DNA of 36,226 bases, taken from Selenomonadaceae bacterium. Its GTDB lineage: Bacteria; Bacillota; Negativicutes; Selenomonadales; Selenomonadaceae. Numbering within the stretch: the stretch's first letter is position 1; each line of letters opens with the position of its first letter. A program made the position numbers and the translations under genes. Location: positions 1 to 36,226 of the forward strand of contig JAFZIV010000013.1 in NCBI GenBank assembly GCA_017554235.1, read 5' to 3'. This document shows positions 9,062-17,554 of the stretch, piece after piece. The notes under the pieces are model-generated. The model saw only the letters and a program-made list of their open reading frames with translations. It made no database searches and was not told the origin of the DNA.

Positions 9062-9125
9062 GACAGAATCGCGAGGTCTGTCCGAATCATCTTGACATAG
9101 ACATTTGTCTATGTTTTAAGGAGCA
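9062..9125 (+). mobile_element. Right end of the IS200/IS605-like remnant, with hairpins
   Basis: GACAGA (9062-9067) pairs with TCTGTC (9077-9082). ACATAGAC (9095-9102) pairs perfectly with GTCTATGT (9107-9114) around an ATTT loop. Subterminal hairpins are the transposase-recognised ends of this class. In active elements the 3' end of tnpB plus this region also forms the omegaRNA scaffold. The exact border is not visible. Confidence 0.5.
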
Positions 9126-9158
9126 GTCTTTTATTTACGGCTGATAAGTTTCAAATTT

Positions 9159-10100
9159 TTATTCTTGGTAACCGAGTGATTTAGCTTTAGCAAAATCTGC
9201 ATCAGCTAAATCATTTTTACCAATTTCTTTGTAAATGTTCCCGCGAATAAAATAAACTTCTGCATTATCAGGATTAAGTTCAATTTCTTTAGAAAAATCT
9301 GCTATCGCCTCATCATATTTTTTTAACTTATAATAAGCAGACCCTCGATTAAAGTACACATATTTTAAATTTGGATTAATTTCAATAACTTTGTTGTAAT
9401 TTTCTACAGCCTCATCAAATTTTTCTAAATATGCGTAAGAATTTCCGCGCTCATTATATGCCAACGCAGAATTAGGTTCAATCTCAATAGCTTTATTGAA
9501 ATCTGCTATCGCTTTTTCATATTCTTCAAGGTTATTATAATTCATTCCGCGATTTATATAAGAGTTCGCATTATTCGGATAAAGTTCGATTGCTTTTGTA
9601 AAATCAGCAGTAGATTCCTCAAATTTTCCTAATTGTCCATAAGAATAACCCCTGTTGTGATATGCCAATGCAAATTCAGGATTAATTTCAATCGCTTTAT
9701 TTAAATCTGCGATTGCTTTTTCATATTCTTTTAAATGATTATAAGACTCTCCGCGACTATTATACGCAAATACAAGTTCAGGATTAAGTTCAATAGCTTT
9801 ATTAAAATCTGCAATCGCTTTTTCATATTCTCCTAAATGATTATAAGAATCTCCGCGAAGTTGGTATGCAAGTTCATTATTCGGATAAAATTTTATTGAT
9901 TCAGTAAATTTTAAAATTGCAGCTCGATAATTTCCTTGTTCAAAAAGTTGTACTCCTTCTTGATGAAATTTTACAGCAGGTTCTTCACGAACATCCGCGT
10001 AAACTTTCGACGTAAAATTAATATTTTCATCAAAATTTATATTCGACAAATTAAAAATCGACATCGCCGCCATTGCAACTAAAAATTTTTTTCCAAGCAT
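9159..10100 (-). CDS. Exported TPR-repeat protein, paralogue 2
   Basis: A 313-aa protein from the ATG at 10100, which has GGAGGT 6 nt upstream. An in-frame extension to 10160 is just the translated leader. The export signal MLGKKFLVAMAAMSIF and the VYA site match paralogue 1. Eight tetratricopeptide repeats follow, several nearly identical (YEKAIADFNKAIE). Identical units suggest recent expansion by unequal recombination. Both TPR proteins end with the same K(A)xxLGYxE tail. It is probably a periplasmic scaffold; partners are unknown. It lies 78 bp from the phosphorylase gene, on the same strand. Confidence 0.85.
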   Translation of the reverse strand: MLGKKFLVAMAAMSIFNLSNINFDENINFTSKVYADVREEPAVKFHQEGVQLFEQGNYRAAILKFTESIKFYPNNELAYQLRGDSYNHLGEYEKAIADFNKAIELNPELVFAYNSRGESYNHLKEYEKAIADLNKAIEINPEFALAYHNRGYSYGQLGKFEESTADFTKAIELYPNNANSYINRGMNYNNLEEYEKAIADFNKAIEIEPNSALAYNERGNSYAYLEKFDEAVENYNKVIEINPNLKYVYFNRGSAYYKLKKYDEAIADFSKEIELNPDNAEVYFIRGNIYKEIGKNDLADADFAKAKSLGYQE

Positions 10101-10178
10101 TTTTTTACCTCCAAATAAATTTCCTAGTAAGTTTCTGCTTAAAAATAAATTTCCCTGCAAAAAATCTTCAATTAAGTT

Positions 10179-11003
10179 TTAATCGTAAACTTCTTTAAGC
10201 AATGTTTCTTTTCTCAATTCCGCGCATTGACAAACTTTTTTTTCAAGTTCAGCATTACGAATAACGTCAATCAAAATTTTTCCAAGTAATTCCGCGTCGT
10301 CGAAGAAAATATTTTTCATAACTTCATGAGACCAATTAAAAATTCCCTCGCCGTAATTTACGATAAATGATAAATTAGCGTAGCAAGCTCCAATCTCACG
10401 CGCCAAATAAACTTCCGGTGCTAAACTTTGCCCGACAATATCAGCGTGACCTTTCATCATAGAAATTTCCGCAGGGCTTTCAAAATGTCTCCCGTCCGTC
10501 ACCGCGTAAATGCCGCGCTCAAAAATTCTGCCGTCAAAATATTTCTGCGCCGCGTCCAACAAATTTTTTCTAAGCGCATGACATAAAGCTTGACGCATAA
10601 TCAGCAAATATTTCCCGTCAAGCTGAACATCTTTTCTTACTGACAAGTCAAGATAGTCATCTGGTATCATCAAATCGCGCGGGTTAAGCAAATGGTTGAC
10701 GGTGCCAACGCCGCCTTCTGATAAAATTTTTTTGACACCGGCTTCGCGAAATATCCAAAAAATTTGTCGTGAAGAATCTGCGCGGGTAACACCGCTCCGC
10801 CAACCGTGCATTTTACAAGTTAAAACTTTCCTGCCGTCCACGTCGAAAATTTTCATCGCGGGGCTTTTACCGTAAGGCGTCGAGTAGAATAAATTTTCAG
10901 CCAAAATTTTTACGTCTGCAAACTTATTAGGAAAGTTGCTTGAGAGTGTTCCAGACCCGCCGATTATCGCAAAATCTGCGCGAGGAATTTTTTTATCGTC
11001 CAT
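10179..11003 (-). CDS. MTA/purine nucleoside phosphorylase family protein
   Basis: A 274-aa cytoplasmic enzyme from the ATG at 11003; AAGGTG is 6 nt upstream, while the GTG at 11012 lies inside that site. The phosphate-binding GGSGT opens the protein. GGVGTVNHLLNPRDLMIPDDYLDL in the middle and MMKGHADIVGQSLAPEVYLARE are family blocks of the MTAP/PNP superfamily. These enzymes split methylthioadenosine or purine nucleosides with phosphate, feeding purine and methionine salvage. The usual RHGRGH block of MTA phosphorylases reads MHGWRSG here, so the substrate may be a 6-oxopurine or methylthioinosine. The ahcY gene 7 kb away serves a related branch of SAM recycling. Confidence 0.75.
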   Translation of the reverse strand: MDDKKIPRADFAIIGGSGTLSSNFPNKFADVKILAENLFYSTPYGKSPAMKIFDVDGRKVLTCKMHGWRSGVTRADSSRQIFWIFREAGVKKILSEGGVGTVNHLLNPRDLMIPDDYLDLSVRKDVQLDGKYLLIMRQALCHALRKNLLDAAQKYFDGRIFERGIYAVTDGRHFESPAEISMMKGHADIVGQSLAPEVYLAREIGACYANLSFIVNYGEGIFNWSHEVMKNIFFDDAELLGKILIDVIRNAELEKKVCQCAELRKETLLKEVYD

Positions 11004-11021
11004 AAAGTTCACCTTACAAAT

Positions 11022-11050
11022 TTGAAATTACAATTTCATTTTACGCTAAT
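11022..11050 (+). promoter_or_regulatory. Weak candidate promoter for hpf
   Basis: TTGAAA (11022-11027), a 17-bp spacer and GCTAAT (11045-11050). If real, the hpf transcript would carry the hairpin at 11071-11105 in its leader. The -10 box matches at only four of six positions. Confidence 0.3.
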
Positions 11051-11070
11051 AACAGCCGTTTGTAAAATAA

Positions 11071-11105
11071 AAAAATCTGATAACTAAAAAACTATCAGAT
11101 TTTTT
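11071..11105 (+). terminator. Terminator-like hairpin in the hpf leader
   Basis: AAAAATCTGATA (11071-11082) and TATCAGATTTTT (11093-11104) form a perfect 12-bp stem with a 10-nt loop. A T-run follows on either strand. It sits between divergent genes, so it does not end a known gene. It could be an attenuator for hpf or a barrier to read-through. Confidence 0.6.
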
Positions 11106-11185
11106 TGTATTCAACAAAGGATTATTGGCAAGCTTGCAGAATATTATTTTTAAAACCAATCGAAACATCAGAGGAGGTTGATTTG

Positions 11186-11749
11186 ATGGCAACGTTTAAC
11201 ATAAGAGGTAAAAACACAGAGGTTACTCCGGCACTTCGTGAATACGTTGAAAAGCGTGTCGGCAAGGTTAATCGTTACTTCGGCAATATCGACGAAATTT
11301 TTGTCCTGTTGGCGATTGAAAAGGATCGTCATATCGTGGAAGTTACGGCGGAAGTTCCCGGCGGATTAATTCTGCGCGGCGAAGAATCAACGGGCGATAT
11401 GTACACCTCGATAGATCTTGTTGTTGAAAAACTTGAACGCCAAATTCGTAAACAAAAAACCCGTCTTGAAAAGCGTTTTCGCGCCGGTGGCTTTAAGGGC
11501 GAACTTATCGAAGAGCAAAGACTTCAAAATCAGGCTCAAGCAGAAATTGAAGAGGACAGCGGCGAATTTCCGATTGTCAAGACAAAACGTTTCTTCGTTA
11601 AGCCTATGGACGTACAGGAAGCTATTTTGCAAATGAATCTGTTGAACCATAACTTTTTCGTTTTCCGTGACGCCAGTACCAATGATGTTTGCGTTGTGTA
11701 TAAGCGTAAAGACGGAGCCTACGGTTTACTGGAGTCACAGCAAGATTAA
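11186..11749 (+). CDS. hpf: Ribosome hibernation promoting factor, long form
   Basis: A 187-aa protein from the ATG at 11186, which follows GAGGAGG with ideal spacing. The N-terminal RaiA/YfiA fold starts MATFNIRGKNTEVTPALREY, and the basic stretch QIRKQKTRLEKRFR ends it. The C-terminal domain (about 128-187: FFVKPMDVQEAILQMNLL, then FVFRDASTN, then VVYKRKDGAYGL) is the dimerising tail of long HPF. That form joins two 70S particles into inactive 100S ribosomes in stationary phase. A strong terminator follows. Confidence 0.95.
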   Translation: MATFNIRGKNTEVTPALREYVEKRVGKVNRYFGNIDEIFVLLAIEKDRHIVEVTAEVPGGLILRGEESTGDMYTSIDLVVEKLERQIRKQKTRLEKRFRAGGFKGELIEEQRLQNQAQAEIEEDSGEFPIVKTKRFFVKPMDVQEAILQMNLLNHNFFVFRDASTNDVCVVYKRKDGAYGLLESQQD

Positions 11750-11774
11750 AATTTAAAAAATCTTTTCGGTTTTG

Positions 11775-11818
11775 GCGCGAGGATTCTCCCATTAAAAGGG
11801 AGATGAATCGCGCTTTTT
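11775..11818 (+). terminator. Terminator of hpf
   Basis: GCGCGA and TCGCGC close a two-part stem that also contains TCTCCC/GGGAGA around an ATTAAAA loop. TTTTT follows. It lies in the 71 bp between the convergent hpf and dacF genes. Confidence 0.88.
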
Positions 11819-11820
11819 AG

Positions 11821-13071
11821 TTACGAAAAAAGCCCCTTAATCTTTTCCGAAAACCAGCGGAAGAAAGATTTTTGCTCAACGTCCGCCGTAGCAATGATGT
11901 CAACTGCCGCCGCTTCTTTGTCACCGTACATTATGCGAACCTTGCCGACCTTCTGTCCGTTAGTAATAGGTGCGTTTAAAATTTTCGGCAAATCGTAAAC
12001 CACTTCATAAGGCTCATCATTTCCGAAAATCGGCATAACAATTTCTTCCGTCGTCTTAACTTCGACAGATTTTTTTCTGCCGGACATAATGGGAACATTT
12101 TTGACAACTTCACCGGCTTTTACAAGCGTTTCAAATTTTACATTTTGAAAGCCGTAATCAAGAAGCTGGATAGAATCAGTCCACATATATTCGCTGTCCA
12201 AAACTACAGCAATAATTTGTATACCGTTACGTTTAGCCGCACTGACTAAGCAACGTCCCGCCGCATCAGTGTAGCCCGTCTTAACACCGTTGCAACCATT
12301 GTAAAGCCACAACATTTGATTTTCATTGCGAATAATTTTCGGAAAATCGTGTATCCAATCGAAAGATTTTTCTTTAGCGGTTATAATTTCTTCAAATTCT
12401 GCAAGCTTGAAACCGTGAGCGGCAAGCAAAGCTAAATCGTGCGCCGTCGTGTAATGATTATCAGCATGCAACCCGTTAGGATTCGTGAATTGTGTACCCG
12501 TCGCTCCGAGTTCTTTAGCGCGTCTCGTCATATGCGCCGTAAAATCCAAGACACTTCCGTCAAGATGTTCCGCAATCGCAATCGCCGCGTCATTCGCTGA
12601 AACCATCATCATTCCGTAAAGCAATTCGCGCATTGGTATACTTTCATTGAAATTAAGCCATAACGTAGAACCTTCTGTTCCGTCTGCATGCGAACCGATT
12701 GTAACAAATTCGTCAAGCCTGCCCGACTCCAACGCCATTATCAACGTCATCATTTTTGTTGTACTTGCTGGGAACATTCTTTGATCTGCGTTGCGCGAGT
12801 AGATAACGTGTCCCGTCGAAGCCTCAATGACTATCGCCGCCGTTGCCGTGACGTTGGGCAACGCATCGCCTGCCGGAACAGGACGCGAACCTTGCAGAAG
12901 CGGTATAGAATAATTTGGATTTAATCCTGAATTTTCCGAAGTCAACGTTGTAATTGTCGGTGCCGTTGCTTGAGGAATTTCATTGACGGCTTGATATTCG
13001 GTCATCGCCTCCGCTTTTGTCATAATAAGTATAGATAAAATTATTCCTAAAAAAATTTTCCCGATTTTCAA
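11821..13071 (-). CDS. dacF: D-alanyl-D-alanine carboxypeptidase (DacF/PBP5 type)
   Basis: A 416-aa exported penicillin-binding protein that trims the last D-Ala of peptidoglycan stem peptides. A signal peptide (residues 1-22, cleavage after AEA) is followed by a long Pro/Thr-rich spacer. The active-site motifs are intact: STTK with Ser103 and Lys106, SAN at 158-160, and KTG at 264-266. A beta-rich C-terminal domain (about 310-400) and an amphipathic tail (FFRWFSEKIKGLF) would hold it on the membrane surface. The start is TTG, supported by AAGGAAGGG just upstream. It lies downstream of dnaE, behind a palindromic repeat. Confidence 0.93.
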   Translation of the reverse strand: MKIGKIFLGIILSILIMTKAEAMTEYQAVNEIPQATAPTITTLTSENSGLNPNYSIPLLQGSRPVPAGDALPNVTATAAIVIEASTGHVIYSRNADQRMFPASTTKMMTLIMALESGRLDEFVTIGSHADGTEGSTLWLNFNESIPMRELLYGMMMVSANDAAIAIAEHLDGSVLDFTAHMTRRAKELGATGTQFTNPNGLHADNHYTTAHDLALLAAHGFKLAEFEEIITAKEKSFDWIHDFPKIIRNENQMLWLYNGCNGVKTGYTDAAGRCLVSAAKRNGIQIIAVVLDSEYMWTDSIQLLDYGFQNVKFETLVKAGEVVKNVPIMSGRKKSVEVKTTEEIVMPIFGNDEPYEVVYDLPKILNAPITNGQKVGKVRIMYGDKEAAAVDIIATADVEQKSFFRWFSEKIKGLFS

Positions 13072-13092
13072 TTTACCCTTCCTTTCTTTTTA

Positions 13093-13172
13093 AGTAGTCA
13101 GTGATCAGTGGTCAGTGGTCAGAAATTTTTTTTCACTGATCACTGATTACTTTTCACTGACCACTATTCACT
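13093..13172 (-). repeat. Palindromic intergenic repeat, copy 2 (AGTGATC family)
   Basis: The left arm (13093-13122) is made of agtagtc/agtgatc/agtggtc units. The right arm (from 13134) is cactgatcactgattac and continues with a further ttcactgaccactattcact block. The arms are largely complementary. It fills the dnaE-dacF gap, and the dnaE stop codon (TAG at 13173-13171) touches its edge. It belongs to the same family as 6448-6517. Confidence 0.8.
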
Positions 13173-16100
13173 AATAAATCCTGACATTTTCAACGCCGAG
13201 CAAATTTTTCAACTGCGTTAAAACTTCGTCAGTTATAGAAATTTTATATTTGATTGGTTTCCATTTTCCTTGACGCCGCAGATAAATTGAACTGTCGCCT
13301 TGATTTTCATTAAATATTTTTTTCAAAATCTGCGCGGTGTTCAAATTATCAGGCTCGTCAATCAAGTAAAGATTCGGCACATAATTTTCAATCGGCGTAA
13401 CTTTGTCAGCTAAAATATTAATTTCGCCCCGTGAAAAATCTGTCTTGCCTTCGATAACTAAAACTTTTTCTTCGATAAGAAATTCTTCACAACTCATAAA
13501 AATTTTTGGGAAAATTACTACGCTGATATTGTCCTGAAAATCTTCAATCGTGATAAACGCCATAGGTTCATGATTCTTCGTCATAATCTGTCGATAATCA
13601 GTAAGCAATCCGCCAATCTTCACCGTAGTTTTTGCCGTTAAATTTTCGCCTTTAATGTCAGCAATTCCTTTGAAGTTTTCAAGAATCTTTGAAAAATCTT
13701 CCAGCGGATGTCCTGAAATGTAAAAGCCAAGAGTTTCCCTTTCCCAATCAAGACAATTTTTTTTGGAAGTTTTAATTTTACTCGAAATATTTTTTTCTTC
13801 AGCCTCAAAAGATTTAGTGCTGTCGAACAAAAGATTTTCCCCGCCGTTTCTCATTCGAGCAAATGAAAGAATTTGTTCAGAGACTTTAAGCAACGCCGCA
13901 CGATTATTGTTAATGCTGTCAAACGCGCCGCAACGTATCAAATTCTCAACGGCTTGCGAAGTAAACTTTTTCAAGTCAATACGCATACAAAAATCTGTCA
14001 GCGATTTAAAACGCCCGCCGGTTTCGCGAACTTCGACAACACCTTTTATAGCCGATTCGCCGAGATTTTTAACGGCAGATAACGCGAAATAAATTTTATT
14101 TTCTTCCGCTTGAAATTTGACGCCGCTCGAATTGACATCAGGCGTAAGAATTTTTATCCCCATACGTTTAGCCAAGTCAATGTACACGGCGATTTTATCT
14201 GAATCCATTACGCTTGAAAGAGTCGCCGCAATATATTCAGCAGGATAATGCGCCTTAAGATACGCCGTCTGCCACGCCAGCCAACCGTAAGCCGCCGAGT
14301 GAGATTTATTAAAGCCGTAATCCGCAAAATGTTCCAGCAAGCCGAAAATTTTTTCAGCTAAACTTATTTCAATTCCGTTAGCCATGCAACCTTTCAAAAA
14401 ATTTTCCTTCTGCGCGGCAAGAATTGAGATTTTTTTCTTAGCCATTGCCCGCCGCAAAATATCAGCTTGCCCAAGCGTAAATCCTGCAAGTGCCTGAACA
14501 ATTTGCATTACCTGTTCTTGATACAAAATTACGCCGTAAGTTTCGCGCAGAATCGGTTCAAGTTTCGGGTGAAGATAAACGGGTTTTCTAAGTCCGTGCT
14601 TGCCGTCGATAAAATCTTTTACCATACCGCTACCCAACGGACCCGGTCTGAAAAGCGCGATTGTCGGAATTAAATCTTGAAAGCAAGTAGGTTTCAAGTC
14701 GCGTACAAGTTTTGTCATCCCCGCTGACTCCATTTGAAAAACCGCGCCGGTATCACCGCTTGATAACATTTTAGCCGTTGCCTCGTCATCAGTTGGAATA
14801 GTGCTAATATCAATTTCAACGCCAGAATTTTTTCTGATATTATTTCTTGCGTCGTCAATTATCGTCAACGTCCGCAGTCCCAAAAAATCCATTTTGAGAA
14901 GTCCAAGTTCCTCAATTTTATCTTTGTCAAACTGCGTGACGATTGTTCCTTTGAGATTTTGCAACGGCACATAATCAATCAACGGCAACTTTGAAATTAC
15001 AATTCCCGCCGCGTGTACCGATGCATGACGCGGCAAGCCTTCTAATTCGCGGGCAAGGTCAATAATCCTGCGCGTCTGCGGATTATTTTCATAATCGGCT
15101 TTAAGTTTCGGCGAAGTCTCCAACGCCTTATCAAGAGTGATTTTTAATTCGTTGGGAATCATATCAACAAGACGCGAGCCTGTAGCATAAGGAATATTTA
15201 AAACGCGTGTAACGTCACGAATTGCCGCCTTTGCCGCCATAGTTCCGAAAGTTACAATTTGTGCAACGTGACTTTCGCCATAAGTTTTTTTAACGTAGTC
15301 GATAACCTCTTCACGACGTAAATAACAAAAATCTATGTCAATGTCAGGCATTGTTACGCGCTCGGGATTCAGGAAACGTTCAAAAATTAAATCAAATTTG
15401 AACGGATCAATATCCGTAATTCCCAGCACGTAAGCAACTAAACTTCCTGTAGCTGAACCGCGTCCCGGTCCGACTGCAATATTATTTTTTTTGGCGTAGT
15501 CTATAAAATCCTGCACGACTAAAAAATAATCCGCATAACCCATACGCTTTATAGTATCAAGTTCGTAATTTAGACGGGCAAAAATTTTTTCGTCGGGCAA
15601 GTCATAGCGGTCATAAATTTTTTTGCGGCAAAGTTCGTTAAGATAATCGGCGGAATTTGCGTAACCTATTGGGATAGAAAATTCAGGCAAGTGCATTTCG
15701 CCAAAATTAAATTCGACATTGCAACGCTCGGCAATCTTAACGGTATTTTCGCAAGCTTCCGGCGTATCGCTAAAAAGTTCATACATCTGCGCGGGCGACT
15801 TCAAATAATAATCGTCGGAAGGAAATTTCAATCGATTTTCATCAGTCAAAAGTTTATTCGTCTGCAGGCACAACAAAACATCATGCGCGGCACTGTCACT
15901 TTGCTTGACGTAATGAACATCATTTGTAGCGACGAGACCAATATTTAATTGGCGTGAAATTTTTATAAGCTCTTCATTAACAATTTTTTCTTCGTCGAGT
16001 CCGTGATTTTGAATTTCCAGAAAAAAATTATCCTGCCCAAAAATCGCCGCGTATTCTTCGGTAAGTTCAACTGCGCGGGTCAAGTTGCCTTCAAGAATTG

Positions 16101-16533
16101 CGCGTTGAATTTCGCCGTTGACGCAGGCACTTAGCGCGATAATTCCTTCGTGATATTGGCGCAAAAGTTCCTTGTCGACGCGAGGCTTGTAATAAAAACC
16201 TTCCAGCGACGCTAAAGAAACCAGCTTAATTAAATTTTGATAGCCGACATTATTTTCCGCAAGCAACACGAGATGAAAATATTTTGTATCGTTATAATTG
16301 CGATTATGACGCGAATCAGGCGCGAGATAAACTTCACAACCAATTATGGGTTTAATCCCGCGCTTTTTCGCCGCTTTATAAAAATCAATCGTGCCGTACA
16401 TTGTGCCGTGATCTGTTATCGCTATCGCATTCATTTCAAAATTTTTTACCGCGTCCAGCAAATTACCGATTCGCGCCGCGCCGTCCAGCAGACTGTATTC
16501 CGTATGAACGTGTAGATGAACAAAATTATTCAC
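13171..16533 (-). CDS. dnaE: DNA polymerase III alpha subunit, DnaE type
   Basis: A 1120-aa replicative polymerase. The PHP domain begins HLHVHTEYSLLDG near the N-terminus. The palm has PGRGSATGSLVAY and the catalytic PDIDIDF (about 394-400). The fingers and tandem HhH region follow (LEHFADYGFNKSHSAAYG), then an OB fold (about 985-1065) and a short C-terminal domain. The GTG start overlaps the fmt stop by 8 bp, so translation is coupled. Length fits DnaE1/DnaE3 rather than PolC, as there is no inserted exonuclease. Firmicutes usually also have PolC elsewhere. The last codons run into the palindromic repeat. Confidence 0.97.
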   Translation of the reverse strand: MNNFVHLHVHTEYSLLDGAARIGNLLDAVKNFEMNAIAITDHGTMYGTIDFYKAAKKRGIKPIIGCEVYLAPDSRHNRNYNDTKYFHLVLLAENNVGYQNLIKLVSLASLEGFYYKPRVDKELLRQYHEGIIALSACVNGEIQRAILEGNLTRAVELTEEYAAIFGQDNFFLEIQNHGLDEEKIVNEELIKISRQLNIGLVATNDVHYVKQSDSAAHDVLLCLQTNKLLTDENRLKFPSDDYYLKSPAQMYELFSDTPEACENTVKIAERCNVEFNFGEMHLPEFSIPIGYANSADYLNELCRKKIYDRYDLPDEKIFARLNYELDTIKRMGYADYFLVVQDFIDYAKKNNIAVGPGRGSATGSLVAYVLGITDIDPFKFDLIFERFLNPERVTMPDIDIDFCYLRREEVIDYVKKTYGESHVAQIVTFGTMAAKAAIRDVTRVLNIPYATGSRLVDMIPNELKITLDKALETSPKLKADYENNPQTRRIIDLARELEGLPRHASVHAAGIVISKLPLIDYVPLQNLKGTIVTQFDKDKIEELGLLKMDFLGLRTLTIIDDARNNIRKNSGVEIDISTIPTDDEATAKMLSSGDTGAVFQMESAGMTKLVRDLKPTCFQDLIPTIALFRPGPLGSGMVKDFIDGKHGLRKPVYLHPKLEPILRETYGVILYQEQVMQIVQALAGFTLGQADILRRAMAKKKISILAAQKENFLKGCMANGIEISLAEKIFGLLEHFADYGFNKSHSAAYGWLAWQTAYLKAHYPAEYIAATLSSVMDSDKIAVYIDLAKRMGIKILTPDVNSSGVKFQAEENKIYFALSAVKNLGESAIKGVVEVRETGGRFKSLTDFCMRIDLKKFTSQAVENLIRCGAFDSINNNRAALLKVSEQILSFARMRNGGENLLFDSTKSFEAEEKNISSKIKTSKKNCLDWERETLGFYISGHPLEDFSKILENFKGIADIKGENLTAKTTVKIGGLLTDYRQIMTKNHEPMAFITIEDFQDNISVVIFPKIFMSCEEFLIEEKVLVIEGKTDFSRGEINILADKVTPIENYVPNLYLIDEPDNLNTAQILKKIFNENQGDSSIYLRRQGKWKPIKYKISITDEVLTQLKNLLGVENVRIY

Positions 16534-17437
16534 TAAACTTTTTATCCTCTAACTTATGCCCTAACAAATAACTTGCCGCGTCGAGTTTTTTTGAATTAGG
16601 TGCTTGCAATTCTAAAATTTCTAAAGTACTGTCACCGGTTCCGACGAAAAATTTTTTACCGTCGATTTTAATTTCGCCCGCAGAAAGTTTTAAATCTGTA
16701 TCAAAAATTTTCGTTCGCCAAATTTTAAATTTTTGCTCGTCAATATTGGTAAACGCTCCGCCGTACAAACCGCGTACCAAATTATGAATTTCCCGCGCAG
16801 ATTTCGTCCAATCGATTTTGCCGGTATCCTTCGTAAGCATTGGCGCATAATTGGATAAAGCGTCATCCTGCTTAACGGGCTTTATCGCGTCAAGATTGTT
16901 AATTGTCTCGATTAAAAGTTTTGCACCTTCGACGCTTAAAATTTCTTTCAGCTCCGGTAAAATCATATCTTCGCCAATTTCAATTTTCGTAGACAGCAAC
17001 ATATCGCCGGTATCAAGTCCCGCGTCCATTTTCATTGTAGTTACGCCTGTCAAAGTTTCGCCGTTGATGATAGACCATTCGATAGGCGCGGCTCCGCGAT
17101 ATTTAGGCAACAATGATGCGTGAACGTTTATGCAACCGAATTTTGGCAAGTCTAAAATTGCTTGCGGCAAAATTTTTCCGTAAGCTACAACTACAATTAA
17201 ATCTGCGTTAAACGCGGCAAGTTGCTCAATAACTTCAGGCGATTTTAACCGCGCAGGTTGAAGGACGGGAATATTATTTTTTTCGGCAAAAACTTTTACC
17301 GGCGGCGGCTGAAGTTTATGTCCGCGACCTTTCGGTTTATCCGTTTGAGTGACGACGCATAACACTTCGGCTGACTCGGTCAACGCTTTCAAACTTTGCA
17401 CGGCAAACTCCGGCGTCCCCATAAAAATCACTTTCAA
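16526..17437 (-). CDS. fmt: Methionyl-tRNA formyltransferase
   Basis: A 303-aa enzyme that formylates initiator Met-tRNA with 10-formyl-THF. The start is the TTG at 17437 (reads MKVIFMGTPEFAVQ), 7 nt after GGAGGG; the ATG at 17455 would place that site inside the gene. The catalytic block is INVHASLLPKYRGAAPIEW, with Asn, His and the SLLPKYRG loop intact. DAGLDTGDM follows in the same domain, and the C-terminal OB-like domain starts near 205. It has its own promoter and leads directly into dnaE. Confidence 0.95.
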   Translation of the reverse strand: MKVIFMGTPEFAVQSLKALTESAEVLCVVTQTDKPKGRGHKLQPPPVKVFAEKNNIPVLQPARLKSPEVIEQLAAFNADLIVVVAYGKILPQAILDLPKFGCINVHASLLPKYRGAAPIEWSIINGETLTGVTTMKMDAGLDTGDMLLSTKIEIGEDMILPELKEILSVEGAKLLIETINNLDAIKPVKQDDALSNYAPMLTKDTGKIDWTKSAREIHNLVRGLYGGAFTNIDEQKFKIWRTKIFDTDLKLSAGEIKIDGKKFFVGTGDSTLEILELQAPNSKKLDAASYLLGHKLEDKKFSE

Positions 17438-17472
17438 ATAAAATCCCTCCGTCACCGATAAAAATTTTTAAC

Positions 17473-17502
17473 ATTATATCACATTACAAGAATTTTTCCC
17501 AA
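17473..17502 (-). promoter_or_regulatory. Promoter of fmt-dnaE
   Basis: On the - strand TTGGGA (17502-17497), an 18-bp spacer and a perfect TATAAT (17478-17473). A TG just before it gives an extended -10 element. It lies between the ahcY terminator and fmt. Confidence 0.6.
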
Positions 17503-17503
17503 C

Positions 17504-17531
17504 AAAAAAATTGCCGCCCAATATCGACGGC
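17504..17531 (-). terminator. Terminator of surE-ahcY
   Basis: On the - strand GCCGTC pairs with GGCGGC (one G-U pair) around a 6-7 nt loop. A run of T follows (aaaaaaa on the + strand, 17504-17510). Confidence 0.75.
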
Positions 17532-17554
17532 TTTGTAAAAAAATTTTATAAAAT

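Noticed and set aside
8866-9090. A 74-aa open frame on the - strand
   Set aside because: It is antisense to the TnpB remnant and its hairpin, has no ribosome-binding site, and the + strand frame has a recognisable family ending.
10101-10160. N-terminal extension of the second TPR protein
   Set aside because: It would translate the ribosome-binding site and leader and would hide the signal peptide shared with the first TPR gene.
13763-14092. Open frames on the + strand opposite dnaE, ileS and other genes
   Set aside because: They are opposite-strand shadows of well-conserved genes, without ribosome-binding sites or family resemblance.
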